Below are positions 17,317 to 25,882 of a DNA stretch of 64,000 nt, one piece after another. Numbering within the stretch: the first letter of the stretch is position 1; each line of letters begins with the position of its first letter. The stretch is from Pontibacter korlensis (GTDB taxonomy: Bacteria; Bacteroidota; Bacteroidia; Cytophagales; Hymenobacteraceae): positions 4,457,001-4,521,000 of the forward strand of contig NZ_CP009621.1 in assembly GCF_000973725.1 (NCBI RefSeq). The letters are read 5' to 3'. The notes below the pieces were generated by a model. The model made no database searches. It was not told where the DNA came from and saw only the letters and a program-made list of their open reading frames with translations. Both the position numbers and the translations under genes were made by a program.

Positions 17317-19719
17317 TTATCGGCCGATGTTAAACTCACGCCTGTCGCCGGTTTTGAAGGTATAGACTTCGCCGAGCACACCTATCTGCACCTCTTTAGA
17401 CCAGCCTTTATCGAAAGATATCAGCATAGTTTCCTGCGTAAGCTGTATAGAAATCCAGTGATTGCGGTATCGAATCTGAAATTTAAGGCTGCCCAGCTCT
17501 TCCGGCAGCACCGGATTTAGCCACAGTACATTTTCTCTTATTTCTAAGCCTGTAAAACCACGCTGCACCAGGTCAACTGTGCCTGCCATAGCTCCTAAGT
17601 GTATTCCCTCGGCTGTGGTACCACCTTGTATATCCTCCACGTCGCTCACCAGGGCCATCTCAAAGTTTCGCCAGGCGCGCTTACGGTCAGACCGGGACAG
17701 CACCCAAGAGTGTACGATTTTACTGAGTGTTGAGCCATGTGAGGTACGTTGCTCATAGTAGTTGATGTTGTCCTGTATGTCTTCCGCCCTAAATTCATAC
17801 TGTAACTGCTGCATTATACCCACCAATTCCCCTGAAGAAAACAGGTAAAAGAGCATCAGCACATCTGCCTGTTTACTGGCTTTATACTTGTTCACGTTAT
17901 CTCCCTCACTCTCCAGAATTCGGTCCAGACGCATCGCCTCTCCATACTTTGTCTTATACTCTGGCCATGGAAACTCCTCCAACTGCTCGTACCCCTCAAA
18001 CTGAGAGATGATATGGCTATCCTGTATGAACGGTACATGCATTTTGCCAGCTATATCCATCCACCGCTGCACATCTTGCTCACTGATGCTTAATTTCTGA
18101 CACAACTCTTCTATCCGGGAGTCATCCAGAATATCGAATAATTTAAGCGCGACCTGAATCACCCATACAGCCATTACATTAGTATAGGCATTGTTGTTTA
18201 GGCCTGTGTTCTCTTTGCCTGGGTATTCGGTATGGTATTCATCAGGCCCTACCACATTCCGTATTTCGTAGCGCTCAAGCTCAGAGTTATAGGTCGCAAT
18301 AGAAGACCAGAACTGAGCTATATCAAAGATCATCTCACCGCCCATGTAGGTCATAAAACCCATGTCCTCGGTAGCCTGAAAATATTGCCACACATTATAA
18401 GCAATGGCAGCGTTGATGTGGCGCTGCAGAAAAGTATTATCAGGGAGCCAGCGCCCAGATTCCGGGTTAAGGTGAATTACCTGGCTTTCTTCCCGACCAT
18501 TGCTCCCACTTTGCCAGGGAAACATAGCACCACGGTAACCCGCCTGTGTGGCAGCATAGCGCGCCTCGCGCAAACGGCGATACCGGTAAAGCAACAGTTC
18601 TCTTGTTAGTTCAGGTAGACGCAGGTTAAGGAAAGGAAATATAAAAAGCTCGTCCCAAAAGATATGCCCACGGTAGGCCTCCCCATGCAGGCCCCGGGCC
18701 GGCACCCCCACATCCAGGCCAACAGTATGAGCCGAAACCGTCTGCAGTAAGTGGAAAATGTGCAGCCGGAGTATGGACTGGGTTTTTACATCGTTAGTGA
18801 TGGTTAAGTCACAGCGCCGCCAGATTCGGTGCCAGGCCTGGCTATGCTGCAGCAACAAATGCTCAAAGTTACCTTGCCGCTTAATGTTCTTGCAGGCTTC
18901 GTGAAGTGGCTCAGATATAGCTTGATCGCGGGAAGTATAAACCTGCACGATCTTTTCAATTCGAATAGGCTGATTTTGTTGGCATAATACTTTGAGGTGC
19001 TGCGCTACCAAGCCTTCCTCTAACTCAACATCACGCTCCACAGCAAGTAGTGTTTCTTCTTGGTAGATGTTGATACGGGCCGCCTGTGCCATTCTGAGCT
19101 TAGACTGTACCGTCTGTACCTCCAGGAAAAACGTGTCTTCGGTGTCCCTTCCCTGCCCTACAGCCTGCAGGTGTCTGTTCTTCAGAGCACTGTATCGCTC
19201 CACGCCACTGTTCGTAACCCTTCCGTCCAGTGCCGCTACAAGCTCTATCTCACCTGACCAGTTTAAGGGGGTTAACTCCCACTCCAGCGCCGCCACATTT
19301 TTGTTAGCCATACTTACCAAGCGACGGCTCCTTAGCGAAGTTTCTCTGCCTTGCCTATCGCGAAAGTGGACGCGGCGGAACAGCAACCCTTGATGCATAT
19401 CCAGTTCCTGTTGGAATTCCAGCACCTCTACCTTCCGAAGGTCGAACCATTCTCCATCTGCACAGCGGAAAGTTAGAGGTAACCAGTTCGGCCAGTTTAC
19501 CAGATCTTCATTTTCGATTTTTTCCCCTGTTATTTCGGAGGTAAGGCGGTTGTAGCCACCGGCCAAATAGGTGCCGGGGTAATGCGCTCCGGGCTCTGCA
19601 GAATTTTCTTCAAACGCACCTCTGGCGGCCAAATAGCCATTCCCAAGTGTGCAAAGCGCCTCTCTAAGTTGCTGATACTCGGGCTGCCATTTGTCGTAAG
19701 CTATCTTCCATTCCTGCAT
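17317..19719 (-). CDS. Glycoside hydrolase family 65 disaccharide phosphorylase
   Basis: GH65 enzymes cleave alpha-glucosides (maltose, trehalose, trehalose-6-phosphate, kojibiose, nigerose) with phosphate and release beta-glucose-1-phosphate. The 800-residue product has the N-terminal beta-sandwich (from about residue 1) and the (alpha/alpha)6 barrel. The catalytic acid is Glu494 in NVVGPDEYH, and the phosphate site lies in RTSHGSTLSKIVHSW. No signal peptide is present, so the substrate is cytoplasmic. The gene starts four bases after the beta-PGM/OtsB fusion gene, and the neighbours remove its product. The specificity is open; the trehalose-phosphatase neighbour points toward trehalose or trehalose-6-phosphate. 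Confidence 0.9.
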   Translation of the reverse strand: MQEWKIAYDKWQPEYQQLREALCTLGNGYLAARGAFEENSAEPGAHYPGTYLAGGYNRLTSEITGEKIENEDLVNWPNWLPLTFRCADGEWFDLRKVEVLEFQQELDMHQGLLFRRVHFRDRQGRETSLRSRRLVSMANKNVAALEWELTPLNWSGEIELVAALDGRVTNSGVERYSALKNRHLQAVGQGRDTEDTFFLEVQTVQSKLRMAQAARINIYQEETLLAVERDVELEEGLVAQHLKVLCQQNQPIRIEKIVQVYTSRDQAISEPLHEACKNIKRQGNFEHLLLQHSQAWHRIWRRCDLTITNDVKTQSILRLHIFHLLQTVSAHTVGLDVGVPARGLHGEAYRGHIFWDELFIFPFLNLRLPELTRELLLYRYRRLREARYAATQAGYRGAMFPWQSGSNGREESQVIHLNPESGRWLPDNTFLQRHINAAIAYNVWQYFQATEDMGFMTYMGGEMIFDIAQFWSSIATYNSELERYEIRNVVGPDEYHTEYPGKENTGLNNNAYTNVMAVWVIQVALKLFDILDDSRIEELCQKLSISEQDVQRWMDIAGKMHVPFIQDSHIISQFEGYEQLEEFPWPEYKTKYGEAMRLDRILESEGDNVNKYKASKQADVLMLFYLFSSGELVGIMQQLQYEFRAEDIQDNINYYEQRTSHGSTLSKIVHSWVLSRSDRKRAWRNFEMALVSDVEDIQGGTTAEGIHLGAMAGTVDLVQRGFTGLEIRENVLWLNPVLPEELGSLKFQIRYRNHWISIQLTQETMLISFDKGWSKEVQIGVLGEVYTFKTGDRREFNIGR

Positions 19720-19723
19720 TATA

Positions 19724-21313
19724 TTATTTTAGCTCTTGAATAAGTGCTTCTAAAAATACCTGCACCTCATCCACGCTTTCCAGCCTATATGTAGCGGCTG
19801 TCTCCTCATCGTGCTCCCCCACCAGGATACCGATACCCTGACCTTGCAATGCCGCGAAAGCATCTTCATCTGTAAGGTCGTCGCCAATGTACAGCGGAAT
19901 TATATCAGGTTTATTCAGATCCAGTTCCTCCATCAACCAATGCACTGCTTTTCCTTTGTGCCAATCCAGGTTCGGCTTAAGCTCCATGATCTTTTTGCCA
20001 GGTCCAGGCTTAAGTTCATCATGTTTAGCTATTACATCCTGTGCTACCTCAATAACCTGATTAACCTGCTCCTCTGGCACGTTTCTGTAATGCACGGCAA
20101 TAGCGTAACGCTTGCGCTCTACCAGCGCTCCTTCAATACCGCGAAGACGCTCATTGAGCTCTACCTGTGCTTTATCCAGCGCAGGTATGGCAGCTGCAGC
20201 TCCCCCTGGTTCTGTATGCATGTTATTAGGACCAGAGATATCAAAACCGTGAGAGCCGGCATAGTATAGATTATCCAGCTTAACCAATTGCTCCACATTA
20301 GCTCTGTCGCGCCCGCTTACTACTGCTACAGGGCAGAGTTCTGCCACGCGCTGCAATGTAGTGCGCATTTGATCTGACAGAACAGCTTTATCCGGATCTT
20401 TCACAATAGGACTCAAACAGCCGTCGTAATCCAGGAAAACAGCAGGCTTTTTACCCTGCAGTAGTTCCTGCACTTTATTTAGAGCTGAGGGAAGGGTGTT
20501 GCCGTCATGCTTCTGAACAGTGTTTGCAGCTATGTTTTTCATTGTAGTGTTTAAAGTTGGAAATTTTTGCAGCACCATATCGGCGCCATGTCTTTGTAAT
20601 TCTGTTGCTTGGTTTGTACGGTCGATGCCCACAACCAAGCCCAAGCCTCCTGCCTTGCCTGCCTCTACTCCTGCCAATGCATCTTCAAAAATGGCTGTCT
20701 CCTGAGGAGAAACTTGCAGCCTTTTAGCAGCCTCCAAAAAAATGTCTGGTGATGGCTTTCCCTTGATGCCCAACTCTGCCGCTACAACACCATCAACCCG
20801 TACTTCAAACAGTTCCTCCAGCCCAGCAGCAGCAAGTATAGCCTTGCAGTTCTTGCTTGCCGAAATTACAGCCGTTCGCATCCCCTCTGCGCGCATTTCT
20901 CTGATAAATGCTACCGTATCAAAATATACCTCTACCCCATCCTGCTGAAGCAACTCCTGAAAATAAACATTTTTTAGGTTTCCTAAGCCTGCAACTGTTT
21001 CGATTCCTGGCTCATCTGCAGGTGCTCCCTCTGGCAGCGTGATTTCTCTGGATGCAAGAAAATTTCGTACGCCATCATAGCGAGGCATGCCATCAATATA
21101 CTGTCTGTAGTCAGTTGAGATATTAAGTGGTGCATGAGGTTTACCATCTCGTCGCGCTCGCTCCTCTAAATAGGCGTCGAACATAGTTTTCCAGGCTTTG
21201 GCATGCACCCGAGCCGTCTGTGTAATCACACCATCCAAATCAAATATAAGCGCTCTTAGTCGCTTCGTTTTGATCAAATCGAATAGGTGGTTCTGAGGCA
21301 TAGTGTGCTGCAT
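19724..21313 (-). CDS. Fusion: beta-phosphoglucomutase-like HAD plus trehalose-phosphatase
   Basis: Two HAD-fold enzymes in one 529-residue chain. Residues about 18-250 are a beta-phosphoglucomutase-type domain with nucleophile Asp25 and acid Asp27 in LIFDLDGVI, cap, and motif IV IFEDALAG. Residues about 285-529 are an OtsB trehalose-6-phosphatase with Asp295/Asp297 in VFLDYDGCL, VVSGRDRANV, and GDDLTDED at 477-484. Both catalytic sets look complete. The following gene, four bases away, is a GH65 phosphorylase. Known for the family: Mycobacterium tuberculosis Rv2006 (OtsB1) joins the same three domain types in one protein. Start may be the ATG at 21301, four codons in. Confidence 0.9.
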   Translation of the reverse strand: MQHTMPQNHLFDLIKTKRLRALIFDLDGVITQTARVHAKAWKTMFDAYLEERARRDGKPHAPLNISTDYRQYIDGMPRYDGVRNFLASREITLPEGAPADEPGIETVAGLGNLKNVYFQELLQQDGVEVYFDTVAFIREMRAEGMRTAVISASKNCKAILAAAGLEELFEVRVDGVVAAELGIKGKPSPDIFLEAAKRLQVSPQETAIFEDALAGVEAGKAGGLGLVVGIDRTNQATELQRHGADMVLQKFPTLNTTMKNIAANTVQKHDGNTLPSALNKVQELLQGKKPAVFLDYDGCLSPIVKDPDKAVLSDQMRTTLQRVAELCPVAVVSGRDRANVEQLVKLDNLYYAGSHGFDISGPNNMHTEPGGAAAAIPALDKAQVELNERLRGIEGALVERKRYAIAVHYRNVPEEQVNQVIEVAQDVIAKHDELKPGPGKKIMELKPNLDWHKGKAVHWLMEELDLNKPDIIPLYIGDDLTDEDAFAALQGQGIGILVGEHDEETAATYRLESVDEVQVFLEALIQELK

Positions 21314-21434
21314 AAGCCAGTATGACGTGTTGGAGGCACTCAGGAAAACATACTCCTCAAAACTGCATTAGGTTTTTACTTTATGCTTTAAGGAGCTGTT
21401 GCAGGACGCAGATTAAGATAAGCAGAATGGCTAT

Positions 21435-21474
21435 AAAACAGAGAGCCTCTTTTGCAAAAGAGGCTCTCTGTTTT
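21435..21474. terminator. Perfect 40-base palindromic terminator after pgmB
   Basis: Twenty bases (AAAACAGAGAGCCTCTTTTG) are followed directly by their exact reverse complement, ending in TTTT. It lies just after the second beta-phosphoglucomutase gene on the minus strand and separates it from the fusion gene downstream, which must then be read through or have its own promoter in 21314-21434. Confidence 0.85.
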
Positions 21475-21496
21475 AAGTCGTATAAAATATTAGCAC

Positions 21497-22267
21497 TTAT
21501 AAGGATGCAGCCTTGGCTTTGAGCTCAGAGCTAAACCCATTTATTACTACATCAACATCCTCTGCATTGAGTTTCTCCTTAGAGATGCTTCGGTCTACAC
21601 CTACAATCAGTCCAAAACCACCAGCTTTAGCACCTTCTATGCCGGCAGCAGTATCTTCAAAAACAGCAGTTTCCTGTGGTTCTACGCCAAGTCTACGGGC
21701 AGCCTCCAGGTAAATATCTGGAGCCGGCTTGCTCTTCAGCTTTAGCTCATTTGCTACTACTTTGTCTACTCGTACTTCAAAAAGCTTATCTAAACCTGCA
21801 CGGCGAAGTATGGTCAGACAGTTTCTGCTGGCAGAGACGATGGCTGTTTTCATACCTGCTTCCTGCTGCTCTTTTATCCAGTCAATGGCATCATCAAACA
21901 CAACCACACCATTCTGCTTTAACAGCTCATGGAAGTATAAGTCTTTGCGCTCCCCTAAGCCTACAAGAGTATTGCTACCTGCATCTTCAGTTGCAGTACC
22001 TTCTGGCAGTGTAATCCCGCGCGACTCCATAAAATTACGCATGGCATCTAAGCGAGGCACATCGTGCACGTACTTCTGGTAATCCTCTTTCAGGTGAAAA
22101 GGCTTATAGCTTTTCCCGTCCTGTTCTCCACGCTGTTTCAGGAAAGAATCACACAGTTTTTTCCATGCTTCGGCATGCAACCCTGCAGTGTTTGTAATCA
22201 CACCATCCATATCCAGGATAAGGGCTTTTATTTTTTTCTCTTGTATTAGATTACTCAGATTACTCAT
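21497..22267 (-). CDS. pgmB: Beta-phosphoglucomutase
   Basis: Interconverts beta-glucose-1-phosphate and glucose-6-phosphate through an aspartyl-phosphate. The 256-residue HAD protein has LILDMDGVITNT (nucleophile and acid Asp), the cap domain, the TAIVSASRN loop, and motif IV VFEDTAAGIEGAKAGG. It is a clear paralogue of the first half of the fusion protein next door, even to shared stretches such as FEVRVDKVVA versus FEVRVDGVVA. It would supply the mutase step for the GH65 product. Cut off from the fusion gene by a strong terminator. Confidence 0.87.
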   Translation of the reverse strand: MSNLSNLIQEKKIKALILDMDGVITNTAGLHAEAWKKLCDSFLKQRGEQDGKSYKPFHLKEDYQKYVHDVPRLDAMRNFMESRGITLPEGTATEDAGSNTLVGLGERKDLYFHELLKQNGVVVFDDAIDWIKEQQEAGMKTAIVSASRNCLTILRRAGLDKLFEVRVDKVVANELKLKSKPAPDIYLEAARRLGVEPQETAVFEDTAAGIEGAKAGGFGLIVGVDRSISKEKLNAEDVDVVINGFSSELKAKAASL

Positions 22268-22590
22268 AAAGTATAAGCTTTTCTTGATAGGTTTCTTACA
22301 ATAATCTACAGCCAGGCTCCATCCTACAATCAGCGACTCAGGCAGTTTTCAAAGGCAGCTTTAACGATAGGCCCGCTTTTTTATACTGCATGGGAGCTGC
22401 AGCCCTGCATCCGGCTCATCAAATATAGGTACATGCCCTCATAGTTTCAGCATCTACGGGCATTAAATTACAGATGTTTGGCACCCACAAATCTGTGTGT
22501 AAACTCAAACATGTTTCTAAATAAACGGTGGCCGGACCTTATCTGATGTGCTTCTGAATGTTATACAAAATGTACTTGCTCTTCTTAAAG
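22268..22590. other. Intergenic region between pgmB and the P-type ATPase gene
   Basis: About 320 bases that must contain the pgmB promoter and the 3' end of the ATPase transcript. I see a few short inverted repeats (ACAGAT...ATCTGT near 22470-22497) but no T-run terminator, gene or recognisable operator. Confidence 0.45.
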
Positions 22591-25323
22591 CTATACGTTG
22601 TCCAGCTTTTTCCTGCTAACCCATTTATAAATCTCTGCAACCCAAATCACCAAGGTAGACAGGACAAAAATGATTAGCAGGTCTACGATAGGCAGCTTTT
22701 CGAAGCGAAAAACGCCACTCAGGAAAGGCGTATAGACAACAATCAACTGCAACAGAACAGAAGCAATAAAGGCCATATTAACATATTTGTTACTGAAAAT
22801 GCCTATCCCGAATACAGAGTACTCCAGCGAACGCATGTTAAATGTGTTGAAAACCTGGGTCATGGAGATAACAATGAAAACAGCGGTTCGGGCCGTTTCT
22901 TCGCCTTGTGGCAAATAGTAGGCGAAAGAGGCTAGTGCCAATCCTAACATTACCACGCTCATCAACAGAATGTAAGGCACCACACTCCTATCCAGGATAT
23001 TAACATCGCGGGGAATAGGCTTGTGCTTCATTATATCACCGTGGCCACGTTCTGTTGCCAGCCCAAGCTCCATCACACCATCAGTTACTAAGTTTACCCA
23101 AAGTATCTGCGTAGCTGTAAGCGGGAAAGGCCAGCCTAGTATAATGGTGATGATAAAAACAGAGACAAAAGCAAAGTTTGTAGTAAGCAGGAAAAAACTG
23201 GTTTGGCGCACGTTCTGAAACACAATGCGCCCCTCCCTTACTGCTCGTACTATGGTAGCAAAGTTATCATCAGACAGCACGATTTGGGAGGCATCTTTGG
23301 CAACATCAGTGCCTCTGATTCCCATAGCTATGCCTACGTCGGCACGTTTAAGAGCAGGCGCATCGTTCACACCATCACCTGTCATGGCAATCAGGTGGCC
23401 TTTGCTTTGCAGATGCTCTGCTATGCGCAGCTTTGTATTGGGGCTTACGCGCGTGAACACCGACACATGGTCTACCAGCTCCTCAAACTGCCTATCATCT
23501 ACCTCCAGCTCATCTTCCTGAAGCGCCAACGGATACTTACCCTCACCTGCGTCAGCATCTAAAATACCCACTTCGCGTGCAATTGCTGCCCCCGTTTTCT
23601 TATGGTCGCCGGTAACCATTATCACCCGTATCCCAGCTGATTTACAGTCACTCACAGCTTCCTGAACGCCTGTTCGTGGGGGGTCCACAATGCCTGTGAT
23701 GCCTACCCAGACTAAGTTCTTCACCTCATCTGCTTTTGCAACACTATTTGAGGCATCAGCCTCAACGTAAGCTAAACCAAGCACACGCATGGCCTTATCG
23801 GCCCATTCATCGTTTTTGTTCTGTATGCGTAGCCGCAGCTCCTCGGTTAGCTCCTGCAGTCCCTGTTTTGTAAGTATGCGGTTGCTGAGCTTCAGTATCT
23901 TTTCTGGTGCGCCTACCACTAACAGCTCCCGCTGCCCCTCTACCTCTACCAATGTTGCTCTAAACTTCTGCTCTGAGCTAAAAGGCAGGTCATCTATTTG
24001 CTTTACCTCCGGCAGTAAACCCTTCTCTTTTGCTAGTGCTTTTTTTGCCAGCACTAGCAGTGCGACCTCTGTAGGGTCACCGGTGACTTCTGGCTCTGCC
24101 GATTTGCCACCTTCACCAGCCTTAGGCTTCCCTAAGTGGGCATTATTGCACTCTTTAGAGATGAGCAGAAGCTTTTGAAGCACCGGGTTATCGGCGGCGG
24201 TTATACTTTGCCCCTCATGCCTTAGCTCCCCATCCACGGCATAACCTGTACCTGAAACTTCTACTTCAGAGCCGTCTCCCAGATAAACGGAGCCTACAGT
24301 AAGTACACTTTTGGTAAGTGTCCCGGTTTTATCAGTAAGTATAACCGATACCGAACCGAGCATTTCTGTAGAGGTAAACTCACGGGTAATCGCGTTTTGC
24401 TTAGCCATCCGGTTAGCTCCTATTGCCAACACTATAGTGATCACAGCAGGAAGCCCTTCCGGGATAGAAGAAACCAGCGTAGCTACTGTCACCAGCAGCA
24501 CCTCCTCAAAAGCATAGTCGCGGTAGAAATAGCCAAGAAGGAAAACGAGTGTTGATGTACCTATGGCAATAAAAGCCATTTGCTTGGCCAGCCTTTCGGT
24601 TTTCTTTCTGAAGTTAGTAGTGGTAGCTTTTATCGATCCCAGGGATTGTGAAATCTTACCGAGCTCTGTAGCACCGCCTATAGCTGCCACTACGGCAGTG
24701 GCTGAACCCCTGGCTACGTGGGTACCCTTCCAGAGCATATTGGTTTTATCGCCAAGGTTGGTTTTTTCATCCAGCGGCTCCGTGTGCTTCTCAATCGGGA
24801 GCGATTCTCCTGTTAATGAAGCCTCTATGGTCTGCAGGTTTTTTCCACGTATCAGGCGTGCATCAGCAGGTATACTATCACCCTCTTCCAGTTGAATGAT
24901 ATCACCTGGTACCAACTCCCGCGCCTCTAAGGTTCTCAGTTGCCCGTTCCGCAGTACTTTCGCCTCCTGCTTCAGCATGCTCTTGAGCGCCTGTATAGCT
25001 TTTTCGGCACGGTACTCCTGAAAGAAGCCCAACACGGCATTAAACATAATGACCCCCAAAATTACATATACGTCCACCATATGGCCTGCATACCAAGCCA
25101 CACCGGCTGCTATTACCAGCACCAGTATCAGAAAATCCTTAAACTGGTTTAGAAAGAGAAGTATCGGGTTGATTCCCTCTTTCCCGGTAAGTTCGTTGGG
25201 GCCATACTCCTGCTGCCTTCGCTTGGCCTCTTCGTCTGTTAAACCGTCCGGCTGACTTTGTAATTTCTCCAGTGCTTCCTCAACTGTAACACTGTGATAG
25301 GGGAATTTCTGTTCTATTGCCAT
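22591..25323 (-). CDS. Calcium-transporting P-type ATPase (P2A)
   Basis: Ion-pumping P-type ATPase of 910 residues. Domains in order: N-terminal cation-ATPase domain, M1-M2, actuator with TGES (SLTGESLPIEKH), M3-M4 with the calcium-type PEGLP (SSIPEGLPAVITIV), phosphorylation site DKTGTLTKS, nucleotide domain, hinge MTGDGVNDAPALKRADVGIAMG, and six C-terminal membrane segments. The PEGLP motif and overall layout place it with SERCA/PMR1-like calcium pumps; export of calcium, perhaps manganese, is inferred. A small hydrophilic reading frame lies 53 bases upstream on the same strand. Confidence 0.93.
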   Translation of the reverse strand: MAIEQKFPYHSVTVEEALEKLQSQPDGLTDEEAKRRQQEYGPNELTGKEGINPILLFLNQFKDFLILVLVIAAGVAWYAGHMVDVYVILGVIMFNAVLGFFQEYRAEKAIQALKSMLKQEAKVLRNGQLRTLEARELVPGDIIQLEEGDSIPADARLIRGKNLQTIEASLTGESLPIEKHTEPLDEKTNLGDKTNMLWKGTHVARGSATAVVAAIGGATELGKISQSLGSIKATTTNFRKKTERLAKQMAFIAIGTSTLVFLLGYFYRDYAFEEVLLVTVATLVSSIPEGLPAVITIVLAIGANRMAKQNAITREFTSTEMLGSVSVILTDKTGTLTKSVLTVGSVYLGDGSEVEVSGTGYAVDGELRHEGQSITAADNPVLQKLLLISKECNNAHLGKPKAGEGGKSAEPEVTGDPTEVALLVLAKKALAKEKGLLPEVKQIDDLPFSSEQKFRATLVEVEGQRELLVVGAPEKILKLSNRILTKQGLQELTEELRLRIQNKNDEWADKAMRVLGLAYVEADASNSVAKADEVKNLVWVGITGIVDPPRTGVQEAVSDCKSAGIRVIMVTGDHKKTGAAIAREVGILDADAGEGKYPLALQEDELEVDDRQFEELVDHVSVFTRVSPNTKLRIAEHLQSKGHLIAMTGDGVNDAPALKRADVGIAMGIRGTDVAKDASQIVLSDDNFATIVRAVREGRIVFQNVRQTSFFLLTTNFAFVSVFIITIILGWPFPLTATQILWVNLVTDGVMELGLATERGHGDIMKHKPIPRDVNILDRSVVPYILLMSVVMLGLALASFAYYLPQGEETARTAVFIVISMTQVFNTFNMRSLEYSVFGIGIFSNKYVNMAFIASVLLQLIVVYTPFLSGVFRFEKLPIVDLLIIFVLSTLVIWVAEIYKWVSRKKLDNV

Positions 25324-25376
25324 GTGCTTCTGCAGCGTTCAGAGTTGGGTGATCTAGGAAATTTATGCGGTGTATA

Positions 25377-25559
25377 CTATGGAATTCCATCCGTCCTCTC
25401 ATTAGGTGGTACATGGGGTCCCTGTTCGGGACGTGTAGCATGCGTGTCTCCTCCCGTGATGTACTTGGAATGTGGTGGGGTGCGCTTGCCGTCATCCTCC
25501 CGTAAGATTTTATTCTTCTTCCCTGAGTTCTGCGCCTGGTCTTTCTGATCGTCTCTCAT
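25377..25559 (-). CDS. Small hydrophilic protein, unknown
   Basis: A 60-residue reading frame just upstream of the P-type ATPase on the same strand. It is almost wholly charged and polar (MRDDQKDQAQNSGKKNKILR at the start, then Thr/Pro/His-rich), with no membrane segment, so it is probably disordered if made. The ATG follows an A/T-rich leader as is typical here. Two competing frames in the same stretch (25280-25495 minus, 25294-25548 plus) look less protein-like. No family recognised. Confidence 0.4.
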   Translation of the reverse strand: MRDDQKDQAQNSGKKNKILREDDGKRTPPHSKYITGGDTHATRPEQGPHVPPNERTDGIP

Positions 25560-25882
25560 AATGTTAAACTTAAAATAACTCTTATCCTTCTTCTCTTATA
25601 ATACTACAGGTAAAAGCAGACTTCCTACCTCTATACCCATCTCCTTTACTAGCTGCAACACAATACTTTACCTACGCAGCTTGCTACAAATTGATATTGT
25701 GTAGCCAGATATTAACCGCTGCTAACCCTGTCCAATATTTCGCCCGGAATTTCTTAATTTTGACATCGCAGTCTATATTGCATTTATACTTTATAAGAGA
25801 ATACCCAACTCAGCCGTAACCCGATAGATAAAATCGTAGTAGTTGAAGCCGGGTGTTTAAACCTCAACAAGACCATAATACT
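25560..25882. other. Intergenic region upstream of pgi
   Basis: About 320 bases between the divergent small frame/ATPase and pgi. A loose promoter candidate for pgi is TTTG at 25759-25762 with TATACTTT at 25785-25792, neither spacing nor -7 being exact. No gene or repeat seen. Confidence 0.4.
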
